A stretch of DNA of 64,000 nt. Origin: Apostichopus japonicus (taxonomy: Eukaryota > Echinodermata > Holothuroidea > Aspidochirotida > Stichopodidae). How positions within the stretch are numbered: position 1 is the stretch's first letter; every line of letters starts with the position of its first letter. Position numbers and translations under genes: made by a program. A model generated the notes under the pieces. It was not told where the DNA came from, searched no databases, and saw only the letters and a program-made list of their open reading frames with translations. The stretch spans positions 19,211,989-19,275,988 of the forward strand of contig NC_092572.1 of assembly GCF_037975245.1 (NCBI RefSeq), given 5' to 3'. Shown here in pieces: positions 50,546 to 63,032 of the stretch.

Positions 50546-52409
50546 TTTGACTTAAGCCAGCTTTGTTTTGAACTAGCATTTTAATAGAAATTGTTCTGGA
50601 ATGTGAAAGTGACGTCTTTATAGACACCTTTGGTATTTTTTTATGTTTCAGCGTTTCACTTTTGCAGTAGAGGTGGTTTTGTTGTGAGCGTTACCATTCG
50701 TACATACGCAAACGCAACAGAATGAAACATATGCTAGCATGCTGTGTCTTAAATAACTATGATAGAGATACTACTTCTAATTATCAGTATTAGCTTTTGA
50801 AAGGAGTAAAGAAACATTTGGCTGAAATGGGATTCAAAGACGAGTTTCGTAACCATTTTTGCCAAAAGTCACATATTTGAATTCCGTTTTAGCCCATAAC
50901 TTTTTTTCCTCTCCTTTTTTTCAAGTTTGCTTAATTTTATCAGTACCTTCCATGATATTTATGAGTATCTTCCTATCAACAGATGAATATTTAAAACAAA
51001 AGGCTGTAATACGAGATACGTCAACAACCATTTATATGTTTACTTCCTGTGGATATCGGTTACATGATTGATAGACTAAAGGCCAGCAACCACACACACT
51101 TCCCGATTGATCACAAACCGACTTACTCAACCGTCGTGACTTATTTTTTTATTCAATTTACTACTGAATTCCTGCAAACTGACCGACTGATCAAGTGTGC
51201 ACACAACCACCAGAGTGGGATTTATAGGTCACATGAAACCATATTACCTTGTGTTCGGTTGTAGTTGTTAAAAACCTTGTGTTCGGTCGCAGTTGTTAAA
51301 AACCTTGTTAAACTACGAACCGCACAGTGCCGATTACCAGTTGGAAAACTCCACATGTTCAGTTTTTCACCCGGACTGAAGCCGCCACGAATTAAACAAA
51401 ATAGCAAAATCTTGATCAGTCCTAGGCTTTAGCGCATGTACACCAGTAACTACTCATCTGTGATTTTCCATGTAAGGAATGTGGGGTTCAGTGATCAGTC
51501 ATACAATTACAGTGGACTATAAGAAACATACGGATGTTCTGGTAATTTTTGACCGAACTTTTTCAGTATTGCATGCCCGTCCTTTTCTCACATGTACGTT
51601 TTTATTAGAATTGTGTCATATGTACTATATGCAGCTTCATCCTGGTCACATGGTCACCGTCTCCTACGACTTTAAGAGGACTGAAGACAGATTGATGAAA
51701 ATAATTGGAACGAAAAATAAACACATTCTGTCTTTCTTTTTGGTCAAAGCTCTATCATGAGAGACTGTTCTTTAAGATGTAGTAACAACTGTGTGATACA
51801 AATCTAATATCTTAGTAAGACAGAGGAGGTATTTCTCTATTCTAGTTTTAGACAAGAATGAACTACACTCCCTCTCACTTCACATTACGTACAGCACATT
51901 TAAGATAGGTTGCCTTACCAAGTGGTTTTACATCCAACCTGCAGGGTATAGCATCGTTGCCTTTAACAGTTCAGCTCCAACAAGTCTTCTACAATTTTTC
52001 ATCGCTTTTCACATCATCAGTTGAATCTTCCCGTATTTCATAGTAAAAAGTTATAGCCGAAAATCCAAGTTAAAAGTTTTAACATCCAGACGAAATTTGC
52101 AAAAAAATCTTTCATTTTTCACGTATTCAGATTCCTGATGACCATTTCACACGTTCTAAAAATCCTGTATTTTTTTGTGGAAATAATTTCGGTATTACTC
52201 TCTTTTGGGAGATTTTTGAAAAACAATCTTTGATATTTAGTGTCTGGGTTCGTTCATAAAATTAATGGCAAGAGAAAAAAAACACAGAGAAATCATTTCT
52301 GTAGTAGCAGTTTCTGCAATTTCACCGACAGTCAGAAGAGGTAGTCTTGCTCCTTTACCACTCTTCTAGAATTATCATGCTGCAATAATACAATATTAAT
52401 ATGTTTTGG

Positions 52410-52480
52410 AATAACACAATATTATTGTGTTATATAACACAATATTATTGTGTTATACTGTGTTATAACACAATATCTTG
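52410..52480. repeat. Tandem palindromes of ataacacaatattattgtgttat
   Basis: Two abutting 23-nt palindromes (about 52411-52433 and 52434-52456) and a partial third. Arms are 11 nt with almost no loop; this would form cruciforms or, in RNA, AU-rich hairpins. Confidence 0.85.
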
Positions 52481-55344
52481 TGAATGGTTATACAGAGTAT
52501 TTCTCCAAACAAAGATTCTGATTCATTAAATTGAGATATCCTTCTAGCTGTTATCACCAAACTAGAGGTTACTCTGCCAGCGACAGAGGAATTGGATTTT
52601 TGGGTTCTTGACATTTTGTCACCCAGACATATTTTGATGTTATCTCTCATTCGTTGTGTCTAGTTTCACTCTATATTCATTGCTCATTTGTCCCATTTAA
52701 CTCTATGTCTATCTGTGTCTGTTACTGTCTTCGTAGTCTGTTTTGATTTCAATCAGCCGCTGATGAAGATCCTTATAGTGTCTGCAGAGCTGCATGGCCA
52801 CCTCTGCATGGTACGTGGTTATCCAAGTTTTACGTTCCAGACCAAAATTTGGGCTGGATCATCCAACATCACATGCGAGAGAGATTGGATATAGAGAGGT
52901 TTTTAAATTTTAATTGAGGTCTCCAGTGTAGCCCAACATTGTGCTAGAAAAGTCCAATAATGGTCACTGAATGTTCAATTTTTTTGGTCAGCCCACCATT
53001 TTAACTGGCACAAATCAAAGCATTTTTTTTTCATCACTGAGATATTTAATTGTCTATTTGAAAATATTTTGTTTTAAGACATGGGACTTGGATGGTCAGT
53101 AAAAGTATTTTGAAAACAATTTCGATACAAGTTTTAGCATTCTCATTTATTCGGATCAAACGCTGGCATTTAAAACCGTCGATTTATCAGTGTACTGATC
53201 AATAACGGATTGATTACAACCAAAACGACTGATTTATGATAAATTAAACCACTTATTTGTATCAATAATAATAACAAGATAATAATAATAATCTGCCTGA
53301 TTTATAAAACCTCCAGAGACTGATTCTGACAGCTGCATGATGTGTGTGACTTTGAGTGCCTTTAGAAAAAATTTAATCTGCAGCTCAGAATTTCCTTCTT
53401 TTTTGTGTGTTTTTTTTTGGCAAGGTGTGTGTGTGATGGAGTTGATATTTGAAAGATCTGAACAAGAGAATAGGGATCAGAAGGAAGGGTTTCTGTAACT
53501 ACTTATTTTTACGGAGGAGCTATTTGTGTTAAACATTTCTTGTGAACGGTACAATTTGGATTGTTCATTCAAAAGGTACCTGTTGGTCTTCTCATAAAAG
53601 TGATATGATAGAGATAATAAATGACACAAGGAGACTGTAGCGTAACCTCTGCGATGGTTTAGTTGTGGAGTATATCTCACAAAAGAAACGGGCATTGAGG
53701 ATTGGACGGACTTTGTCTTTAAATATAGACAAAAAATATGGAAAAAACATTAAATCTTACATCTTCTCTCTTTATCCTAGTTTGTAATTTGACCTCAGAA
53801 TAATTCATATAATTTTTTTTTAATTTCAGTTTTTTAACACAAGTAGCTCCTCTTGTCACTTCTGAAGGGTCCTCAGGAGTTCTTTCATATGTATAAATAT
53901 TGTATATTTTGAACATTCATGTTATATGTAGATAATTAATATTCGTACTTGATCATTTTTTACATCAATTATCAGTATTGATTAATAATCATATGGTGCA
54001 TTAATATTCTGCAGGACACCCCCGTTTCGACCGGGTTCTATAGCTCGAGAGAGAAGTTTATTAGTATCGTTTGTTAGCGCTTCACTGCCGCCGGTCGACA
54101 CAGAGGACCAGAATCCACAAGAAATGTAGAGTATCCAAAGTATCTCGGGAGTTTTAGGAAAAGAATAAATAACTGACACTACTGTATTTGCATGGTTTCA
54201 TTATCTGCAGGTATATATTGTATAAGTTGCAAAGATGATATTGAAATAGTTATCCGCAAATTACTTTCCAGAGTTTGGGAAACGAGTGGAGTGCTACAAA
54301 CATTTCATAGTCTACAGTTTACAGCATATCTTAACATGATGAAATCGGAGAACAACTGAGGGTAAAATTGGATAGGCGGGGGTGAGTGGATTCTAAACTT
54401 ATAAGCAATGCAGCTGGTATCTATTCATGCCACAATAATCATAATATATAAAAAAAAATATCCATAAACAAACTTGCATCTAAAGACAATTTGCCAGTGT
54501 AATAATTACAGGAAGTTCCATTCACCTTGGGACAAGACAATCATCCCATTATTTTAACTCACACCCCTCCCCCGCCGCCCCCACCACCCCACCCTTCCAC
54601 CCTGTGGCTGGCTTTTCAAAGATGTTTTCACCACAGAAGAAATTATTTACATTTCTATATCAATTTATTCTGTTACAAATGTACAGCTTATTATGACATT
54701 TCAATATATAACTTAAATACACAATGAAATCAAAACTTCTTTTTTTTTCTCCAATGTATGTTTACATTTTACGATTAATTTAAATCACTTTTGTAAATAT
54801 GTTGGCTCTGTATTTATACCTTTAAATTTTTGTAACTCGGTCAAGATGTGTGTAATTCTGACGAGCGAGTCTTGTCTACGCACGAAACATATCAGTGTCA
54901 CTCATCTTGTGAAGAAAATTTTTTTTTTTTTTTAATCTTTTGTTGATTTGTATCCTTCTTGTAACCACCTTGCTACGTTTTTTTTATCTTCACCAAAGAG
55001 TACAAATAAATGTCAAGAATTGTACCCTTTTGTAATGTCTATGTCATTCTTCAGGTGTTTTGATGTTGAAAAAGTTGAAAAGGAGAATGTATGAGAGAAT
55101 ATGATATATGGAATTAACTGTACACTTGAGTACAATAATGTAGGTGTACACAATATCATGGCAGCGTGGTCCTTCACAACGGTAAGTCTTTCACATTCAA
55201 ACCGACTTTGAATAATTATGGACATGGTTTTGTGTCAGAATGACAAAAGAGTAATATGATTCCAACAATCGGGCATATAGATGTGATGATTTAAGGTCAG
55301 GTTTAGTGGTAGAAATACACTTGCAATAGTTGGAGCAGGTTTGT

Positions 55345-55830
55345 ACGGAAACATAGAAGGGACATGTCAATTGACGGTTTTGATGGGATGCAACAATTTG
55401 TCCAAACGACAAAGAATCTGAAATTGTCGACCAATACCAAAATCGTCAAAATAACCCCCAAAAACGTAAATTGATGTTTAGCTGTGATATATGATCTCAT
55501 AAAAATGGCAAAAATCTGCCCAGTTTAATGTTTTGACAACATCATATCAACTCATCAAAATGACAAAAATGTAACAGTTTATGCATTTCGCCACAACATT
55601 CATTTATGATTTTGGACATTTTGATGATTTGGTATTATTTTGTCAAACATTAATTACTCTTGTCATAACGACTTGATGCATCTTGACGAAACCGTAAATG
55701 TTCAGATTTTCGGCAATTTGACGGTTTAGAATATGTCGTCGAAACGTCAATTTTCAACTTCGTGTCATATTGATGAATGGTTGCATCAAACCAAAATGTC
55801 AGTTTACATGTCCCTTCTACACTTCCCTGG
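55345..55830. repeat. Imperfect fold-back (inverted repeat) element of about 480 bp
   Basis: Left agaagggacatgtcaattga at about 55355 is matched in reverse complement by the right end acatgtcccttctac near 55808-55825 (agaagggacatgtaaactgac). The similarity continues inward (gatgcaac) and a second nested pair, tcatcaaaatgac and ggacattttgatga, lies near 55550 and 55615. It is a long hairpin, probably a MITE without obvious target duplication. Confidence 0.75.
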
Positions 55831-57437
55831 GTCTGGGGCTTCCCCGTCTGAAAGCTTGATACCAAAGATAAACTACAAACATAATCTGGTGCATAGACAC
55901 GGTACACAGTGGACGACTTTAGCTCACTTTGATTGCAGCAATCCCTTACAATTTTATTGATGTTCAAAAAATTGGCTACAGTTCTGGTGATTTCGGTATC
56001 CAAAAAGAAATTTCTCTTGGGCCTCTGCTTTCACGGATATTCTGGATTCTTGGCTGTATTTGTATGTATCAAGTCGCTGGCTTTTTAAGGCAAAATAAAG
56101 ATATTAAAAAGTTTTGAAAAAATGATGAGACTCTTTCGTTTTCTCTTTGACGTTTTCTATTTTTCAGTGAGTGGGTTTCTCATCAAACCACAACTTTCCA
56201 GCTTTTTCCATATGAGAGTCAAATGATATACTTGTCATGATGATATACAAAGTCAAATGATATACAAATGATTTACCAGTACTGACACCTGATAGTAATG
56301 GTAAACCATAGTAAGCCCTAGTATGTGCAGTATCAGTACCATGAATGCAATGGAAGGTTACTAGGAGCAGTGTAAACACTGCATACTGCTATCCTTAATC
56401 CCTTAATTGCTTTAACCAGACTGCCAGTTGTGATCGCATAACTTAAAAATTCCAAAAGTTCAGTGACCTTGAATGTTAGCAAGTCCTTTCAAAGGAAATT
56501 AAATTAATTACACATGTCCAAGGTAAACTCTGCCTAGGCTGTGATACTTGATACCGAATAACATATACAATCAATGTACTGAATCGGTCTGTTAAGTAAC
56601 AGTCACTCCCAAAATGAAACATGCATAACACTGAGTCCATCTCTGCTTGTAACACAATACGATGACGGGTTTAACGTTTTTAACGTTTTTAACGTTAAGA
56701 CATTTCTGAACATTCTGTTCCTCTCCATAGATATTAAGTAGACATAATGTTAACTATTTACACATGATGAGTTTAAATACATCAAACTCTCTCTTTGCTG
56801 TACCAATGTTTCTAAGCGTACTTAACGTTATCGTATTCTCGTCAAGGTTTACTTCTCTTTTGTTGACGATCACAACCAAGTCAAAATCATGAAACTTTAA
56901 TGTGACCTAACATTTCAAAACCAAACTAAGTACTGAGAGGTTGAGTCTGTTTTACATTTCAAGTCTCTGTCACAACTAGTCTTTAGTCCGACACAAACTA
57001 ATGTAGTAACTTGTGTTATGACATCATCAGGACAGTCAAGCCTGCCTATAGAACAACAGTCTTCCTCAAATTCACTCAAGCATTAATAATGTGTTAATTG
57101 ATAGCAGTAACTACCCATAAATACTGCCATTAGCATTCATCCTTGAGTGCACCTAATTAATTGACCAGCCACCCTATGATTGTACACACAAGTGCCCTAA
57201 TGACCAGCACTACTTTCCTGTGTGTGAATACTAGTTTGTATGGCTAGCATTACTAACTGGGGTATAAACTCAATCTCTCCTGGTTTTGGCCAAACACAGG
57301 GGACTGGGATGGTATTTGCTATGGGCAGGAAAGATCATAATGATAGTGAGAGTCATAACAGGTTTACAGCAATGCTTTCATTACATTATTTTCCTGGATG
57401 TTACCCACATTCATGTTATTGGACAATTGATGTTACT

Positions 57438-57600
57438 GAGCAGTGGTACTAGGTACTTCAGGGGAATGGGAACTTGGTACTTCATGGCAATGGGCAGTTG
57501 ATGCTTCAGGAAGCTGAGCAGAGGTCCTGGGTACTTCAGGGGAATGGGAACTTGGTACTTCATGGCAATGGGTAGTTGATGCTTCAGGTACCTGCTCACT
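57438..57600. repeat. Non-coding 77-bp repeat just downstream of gene 2 stop codon
   Basis: gagcagtggtactaggtact at 57438 and gagcagaggtcctgggtact at 57515 head two copies, each with ggtacttcaggggaatggga and ggtacttcatggcaatggg. The cttgatacttcagg theme is shared with the coding 24-bp array upstream on the gene, so coding and non-coding parts belong to one minisatellite block. Confidence 0.85.
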
Positions 57601-57721
57601 TGATAGTTGAGTTTGTAAGACGATCCTTGAGCTAGTATGACACTTGAACCATTACTTTGACAGCCACTTGATACTTCAGGTTGATGGGCAGTTACAGCAC
57701 AATGGTGGCTCGATGGGTCAG

Positions 57722-59163
57722 TTAGCTGGTCACTTGCTGTTGTGAAGTGTCACTTGATATGTCAATTTCACTGCTACATGATACTTCAGGTAGACGGTCA
57801 CTTAAGACATCACGTAGACGATCACTTGAAACATCAGGTAGACGATCACTTGATACGTCAGGTAGACCAGCACTTGATACTTCAGGTAGACGGTCACTTG
57901 ATATGACAGGTAGACGGTCAATTGATATGTCGGGTAGATGGTCACTGGATACAACAGGTAGACGATCACTTGATACGTCAGGTAGACCAGCACTTGATGC
58001 ATCAGGTAGACGATCACTTGATGCATCAGGTAGACGATCACTTGATGCATCAGGTAGACGATCACTTGATATGACAGGTAGATAGTTGCTTGATAGTTGA
58101 AGCTGATGGGCACTCTGTAGCTCAGATTGAACCTCACCTGAAAGATGGTTATTTAAAAGTCCTGCATGATGGCTCCTTTGATCTTCCATACCATTGCTGC
58201 TGACCTCTTGACCTGTGCCCTTGTTGACAAGACCACAGTATTGATCTCTGTTACTACCTGCTGTGCTTGTTCCTGCTACACCCTGGTGGTCTAAGTCAAC
58301 CTCACGATCCTGACTCGGTTGACCTTGTTCATCTATTTCAATGGCCTCGTCACCTACAGTCCCACCTTCCGAGATTTCTGTACCTCCTCCATCCGTTTGA
58401 TTGCTAATATTACCATTTGCTATCTGCCTACCCTGTGGCTTTGGACGAAAGTCCATTAGTTCTGGCGGTATTTCAAAAGGATTTAACGACCCGAGGCTGA
58501 ACATGTCTGCAAATTTGGCGAGAAAATCTGGATCGTTTGGATCCAAGTTGTGACATAACTCGTCATCGTTATTCAGAGTATCAACGTTAACATCCTGTCC
58601 TGTGGCTTCACCGATTGGACCTTCCCCGCACCTCCCATGCATGTCATCGGAAACTTCGTCCGCTACTCTGTCCCCGCCGACATCCAACCTCTCGTTCAAA
58701 CCTTCCTTACCAACTGGTGAAGTTTGACACTCGTCTCTCTCTTGTGAACTTTCTCCTTCTCTTTCCAATCCCTCCTGAATTCTGTTACTCCCATCTGGAA
58801 CTTCTGTTTGCAAATTTTGACTTTCTACATCCTTCTGTGTCGTTTCTTCTGGCGCTGTTTCTCCTGCAGTTCTCCGTCTCCGCGGCTTCTTGCGTAATTC
58901 TGCTTTCATGAGCGGCCGAATAGAGGGTTTACGACCCGACTGACCTTTCTGCTTCGCCACAGAAGTCTTCCCGGCTTTTGACTTTGCCTCACTCTCTTGT
59001 GCAGATAACTTTAGCCTAGACTCGGTCATGTCGGAAGCCGCAAAATACAGCTGTTGGAAGTACTTTCGATATTGATTCTGCATGAATTCTGCTTGCGGTT
59101 CCGTGTCGGAGGCTCTCAGAATATCTGCCAGCTGTTGGAAGCAGTCCAGCAGGACGACACTCT
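57722..59163 (-). CDS. Unrecognised gene 2, last coding exon with 8-residue C-terminal repeats
   Basis: On the minus strand, acceptor attccaacag precedes 59163 and the frame stops at 57722. The exon enters in phase 1 (G + AG) and encodes 480 residues. The start, ESVVLLDCFQQLADILRASD and a QNQYRKYFQQLYFAASD stretch, is helical and looks conserved. Next come a Lys/Arg patch (KKPRRRR, nuclear-localisation-like), a long acidic Glu/Gly/Asp/Ser-rich disordered region, a compact segment NLDPNDPDFLAKFADMFSLG that could be a folding or binding motif, and finally about 14 tandem octads of the form SSDRLPDV/A/I. I do not recognise the family and assign no function. The repeat tail is encoded by a 24-bp minisatellite, so its length is likely to vary. 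Confidence 0.85.
57775..58088 (-). repeat. 24-bp coding minisatellite in gene 2
   Basis: About 13-14 copies of a 24-bp unit (plus strand: cacttgatacttcaggtaga-type). On the minus strand it encodes octads such as SSDRLPDA and SSAGLPDV. Because the period is a multiple of three, all frames stay open on both strands, which explains the false antisense ORFs here. Confidence 0.93.
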
Positions 59164-60880
59164 CTGTTGGAATAAAAAAAAAAAGTGTTTGAAGCAACTT
59201 CGTATTGGGATGAATTTGAGAAGATGTGCTTCCATGTTATATTTAAACATTCCATTACAATGTGGTTGGTCAGTCAAGTTGCACTTTTCCAAAATCAGGA
59301 TATTACTTCAGGGAATAATTTCGTGTTCAAAATTTTGTGATGCAGTCTTGAAAGCTCTGGAGTTTTTGCCTCTTAATAATCTACTATGATTCCTGTGTAC
59401 AACACTGCTATACGTCTTGAATTTTACGATGCGATACAGATACATTATTCCCTGAGATGCCAAAACACATTTTCAAGACTTTTGCTAATGTGATGAATTC
59501 TGAGATGAAAACAGTGTCTGGTAACAAAAGTGTTCAGAAATAAATTGACGTACTTGTGGATTCAGTTTTCACTTGGGATAAAATCTAGAAGGGTTTCTTA
59601 GTTCAAATAAATTGTGAGTTTATATATTTGAGTACTTGCTGTATGCTTGGTAAAAACTGCGAACCAGTAGAAATGGACGTAACCTGGGGCAACCACTCGC
59701 AAAAGTGTTAGTCATAAATCCAACCACTGAACAGTGTCGGGTATTACATCAGTCGGATGCTTGTCATAACGGGAGAAACAAGACACACAGTAAAAGAGAT
59801 AGAAAACGCAACAATGCACTGAGGTTTCCAGGACGTAATCAGCTATAAAATCTTTCAGGAATCTGATATTTGAACGTTTCCATTCTTGAGATGTCATGCT
59901 TGAAATGTTTCACAGCTTTTTTCTCCATTTCATTGAAATGGGAGGAAGGTTTTGGTACTCCATTGTGAGAACTCCTCATACATGTGTGATATATTTCATT
60001 CAATCTAAATTCCCCATTGGAATACACATGTTTACAACCTTCTAAGACTTTGACCAATGATGACCTCAAAGGACCTTTGACGTCCAAAAAACCGCTAGGG
60101 CTCAGCTACAATGTACTACATCTCAGTTTCACTTCTTGAGAGATAATGTCTACATGGTTTTTCACATTTTCATCTCTGCTGACCTCATATGACCTTTGAA
60201 CTCCACTTTGACTGCTAGGCATCTTGAACTCAACAGGGAAGTTATATAAATACAGAGTTTGACATGCACACAAAGACACATATGTATGCCATCATGATTG
60301 CAAAGGTTATGATTTACATTGAAACCAATTAAAGCCAGAATTATCTACGGATTGCTGTAAAACCAAGGCTGATTAATGCATTGTATCTGCTTGAAACATA
60401 ACACAGCCCTCTTGACTACAAACCCCTAGATCTATGCAACAAGGTAAACAGTCTATTCTGCACAAAGTTCTTGCACAAATTGTGCATGTCAATAGATGCA
60501 AGGCAAACACACAACAAACTGCTTTAAGGTTTGAAACCAACTAAAAGAAAGCTCCCAGGGGTTCTGGAATGTCTTCACAAGTAACACACTATTTGGGCAG
60601 CATTATGATCACATCAATAAACATTCAGAAACTTTTAAGTATGGATACCTGTACACCCGCTTCAACTTCCTGTGATAATTTTGCACCTAGTCTGAAAATC
60701 ACTGCTACTACATCAAGTGGGTTACAAACAGCCTCCTTCAACCTGCCTGATTTTCCTTCAAACATGCGCTGCTCTAATTTTCACCGAAACTTTGGATTGA
60801 GGGATTAGAAACCCCCACACCGTTGGCATCTAATCTAACATATGTTGAAACCTGGATTATGGTAACTATAAGATGCTCAC
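59164..60880 (-). other. Gene 2 intron (1.7 kb) with two diverged tgacct-rich copies
   Basis: Segments near 60060-60090 and 60178-60210 share a tgacctca-n-gacctttga layout and similar flanks, suggesting a diverged repeat pair about 120 bp apart. No further exon is seen. Confidence 0.55.
60190..60202 (-). promoter_or_regulatory. DR1-type nuclear-receptor site within a repeat
   Basis: tgacctttgaact reads AGTTCA-A-AGGTCA on the minus strand, an HNF4/RXR-type direct repeat with spacer 1. It lies in a repeat, so many genomic copies are likely and function is doubtful. Confidence 0.25.
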
Positions 60881-61010
60881 CTGCCGGAGTCAGTTGTGGA
60901 AGGTGTTCACTTTTGTGCAAGACCTTCAAGTACTTGTACAGGTTTGAAAAGTTCAACAACGGATTCCTCTGCTGCATGCTGTTAGCCTCCACGGCATGAA
61001 TATCAAACAA
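60881..61010 (-). CDS. Unrecognised gene 2, internal exon
   Basis: Minus-strand acceptor tatttaacag precedes 61010 and donor gtgagc follows 60881; 130 nt, phase 0 in, phase 1 out. It encodes LFDIHAVEANSMQQRNPLLN then FSNLYKYLKVLHKSEHLPQL and TPAG. The helical, Leu/Tyr-rich, non-repetitive composition suggests a folded domain shared with the following exon. Joins on both sides are in frame. Confidence 0.85.
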
Positions 61011-61780
61011 CTGTTAAATAAAATATAGCTTTTCAGTGATAAAAAATAAAGTATTTAAATGAAATAAATATATCTATATATATATACATAATTTGCCTTG
61101 ACAAATGTCTTGCAGCACTATACACAAAAGAGAGAGAGAGAGAGAGGGGGGGGGGGGGGAATGGAACAGGGGATGAAAGATAGGGGGAAATGGTGAGCGA
61201 AAGAAAGATGGTGGGGAGGGTAAGACCAAGTCATTGTACATCTGTATGGTCATAAATGTGCTAAGATATTGCCTGTTAGCCATAACAGGGAAGAGTTTTA
61301 ATACCAGCCACTGGTCTTTACAACAGGTTTCCTGTCAATCTTCATAACCAATGAGTCATATCGTGACTCACACAGTTTTGTTTGTGTTACACCTCTCTCT
61401 ATTACCTACTGTCTATAATTCTAACCTTTATCTGATGGAAAAATGACATTCAGATGTGTTTAACCTGTCAATGTCGAGTATTCTGAAGCGGGGGTATGAA
61501 AGTACCAATACTGTATGTGCAGAAGAGGAAGACAATGGTCCCAATAGTGGGTGGATAATCGATGGTGATATTTTTGATTTACAAGATAGTTGTTTGGTAA
61601 ACCTTGTAACTTATATGAAGTGATTACAATGTTATCTGTCTGTCACCAGACATCTGGGATTACTAGACGGGGAAGTGCTGTAACAAGTCACTCCAAGGGT
61701 CCATCGTGAGGCACTCGATTCAAGAGTGGCTATGAGACAGCTTCAGTCATGACATACTACAGCTGTGCTCTAATCCCAAC

Positions 61781-62010
61781 ACTGTACATGGCATGTACAG
61801 TACCAATTCAACACTTGCTTACATTGTGGGTAGTTACAGCACTGTTCAAGTCACAGCACTGTACATGGCATGTACAGTACCAATTCAACACTTGCTTACA
61901 TTGTGGGTAGTTACAGCACTGTCCAAGTCACAGCACTGTACATGGCATGTACCAATTCAAAACTTGCTCACATTGTGGGATGTTACAGCACTAGTAGCTG
62001 TCCATGTCAC
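61781..62010. repeat. 77-bp tandem repeat, three copies, with a perfect palindrome
   Basis: actgtacatg occurs at 61781, 61858 and 61935. In the first two copies actgtacatg-g-catgtacagt is a perfect 21-nt palindrome; the third copy has lost the right arm end. Each unit ends with gtgggtagttacagcactgt and caagtcacag. Confidence 0.92.
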
Positions 62011-62059
62011 ACTCTGTGATGGCACAGCTTCAGTTGCGGCTTCTTAGAACACTGCTCTA

Positions 62060-62700
62060 TGTCACAGACTATTAGGAACTACTCACAATGTGGCCTGCTT
62101 TTCTACAACACTGCTCAAGTCACAGCCTGTTACAGCACAACTCTACTTGCGGCTTGTAATAACAAAGCTCAGAGTCACAGCCTGTTAGGTACTGCTCACA
62201 TTGTGGGCATATTCTTTACTACCCAATTCACAGCCTGTTACAGCACTGCTAACATTGTGGCTATTTACAACACTGCCCAATTCATGGCCTGTTACAGCAC
62301 TGCTCACATTGTGGCCATTTACAACACTGCCCAATTCATGGCCTGTTACAGCACAGATAACATTGTGGCCAATTACAACACTGCCCAATTCATGGCCTGT
62401 TACAGCACTGATAACATTGTGGCCATTAACAACACTTCCCAATTCTCAGCCTGTTACAGCACTGCTCACATTGTGGCCATTTACAACGCTGCCTATTTCA
62501 CAGCCTGTTAAGTACAGCACTGCTAATATTGTGGCCATTTACAACGCTGCCTATTTCACAGCCTGTTAAGTACAGCACTGCTAACATTGTGCCCATTTAC
62601 ACCACTGCCCAATTCACAGCCTGTTACAGAACTGCTCACATTCTGCCCATTTACAACACTGCCCAAGTCAGGGCTTGTTACAGCACTCTTCAAGTTGTTA
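62060..62700. repeat. 54-bp tandem repeat, about ten copies
   Basis: gcctgttacagcactgctaa occurs at 62233, 62287, 62341, 62395 and on, each followed by cattgtggccatttacaaca and ctgcccaattca. Outer copies are diverged. The period of 54 keeps reading frames open on both strands and yields 18-residue pseudo-repeats. Confidence 0.93.
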
Positions 62701-62960
62701 TTTGCTACAACTAACACTGGATATGACATATTAAAACATTGCTAGATTCCACTATGACAATGCTGCCATTATAACATGTCTCTGGACACACGAGTGCCAA
62801 AGCGATGGTGGGGTATCAGTGCATGTGTGGATCAATTGTACAATGAGGGCCTGGGGGGGGGGGAGGGGTGGACCCAGTAACTCTGTAAATCCTGTCTATT
62901 AGCCTTGCCACTAGATGTTACAACCACTGGAGAGTGAAGATAAACAGAAAGTCAACTCAC

Positions 62961-63032
62961 GGCGGGAATAATTTCATCCAGGTCTTCATCGTCTTTTAAC
63001 CAAGTCACTTCATCTGCAACTTGAAACCAAGT
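62961..63032 (-). CDS. Unrecognised gene 2, internal exon
   Basis: Minus-strand acceptor tttccttag precedes 63032 and donor gtgagt follows 62961; exactly 24 codons, phase 0 to 0. It encodes TWFQVADEVTWLKDDEDLDE followed by IIPA. Both splice sites are strong, and the peptide continues into ALFDIHAVEA in the next exon. Confidence 0.82.

Larger units (their letters stand above)
61011..62960 (-). other. Gene 2 intron (1.95 kb), half made of minisatellites
   Basis: Holds a (AG)n/G-run near 61130-61160, plain sequence to about 61780, then two tandem arrays (61781-62010 and 62060-62700) listed separately, and a G-run near 62850. No exon is seen. Confidence 0.6.

Noticed and set aside
57747-58085. 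Plus-strand ORF of 112 codons with SGRRSLDT repeats
   Set aside because: Antisense shadow of the 24-bp coding minisatellite of gene 2; the period of 24 keeps all frames open.
62059-62569. Plus- and minus-strand ORFs with 18-residue repeats
   Set aside because: Explained by the 54-bp tandem repeat in a gene 2 intron; no splice sites or start context.
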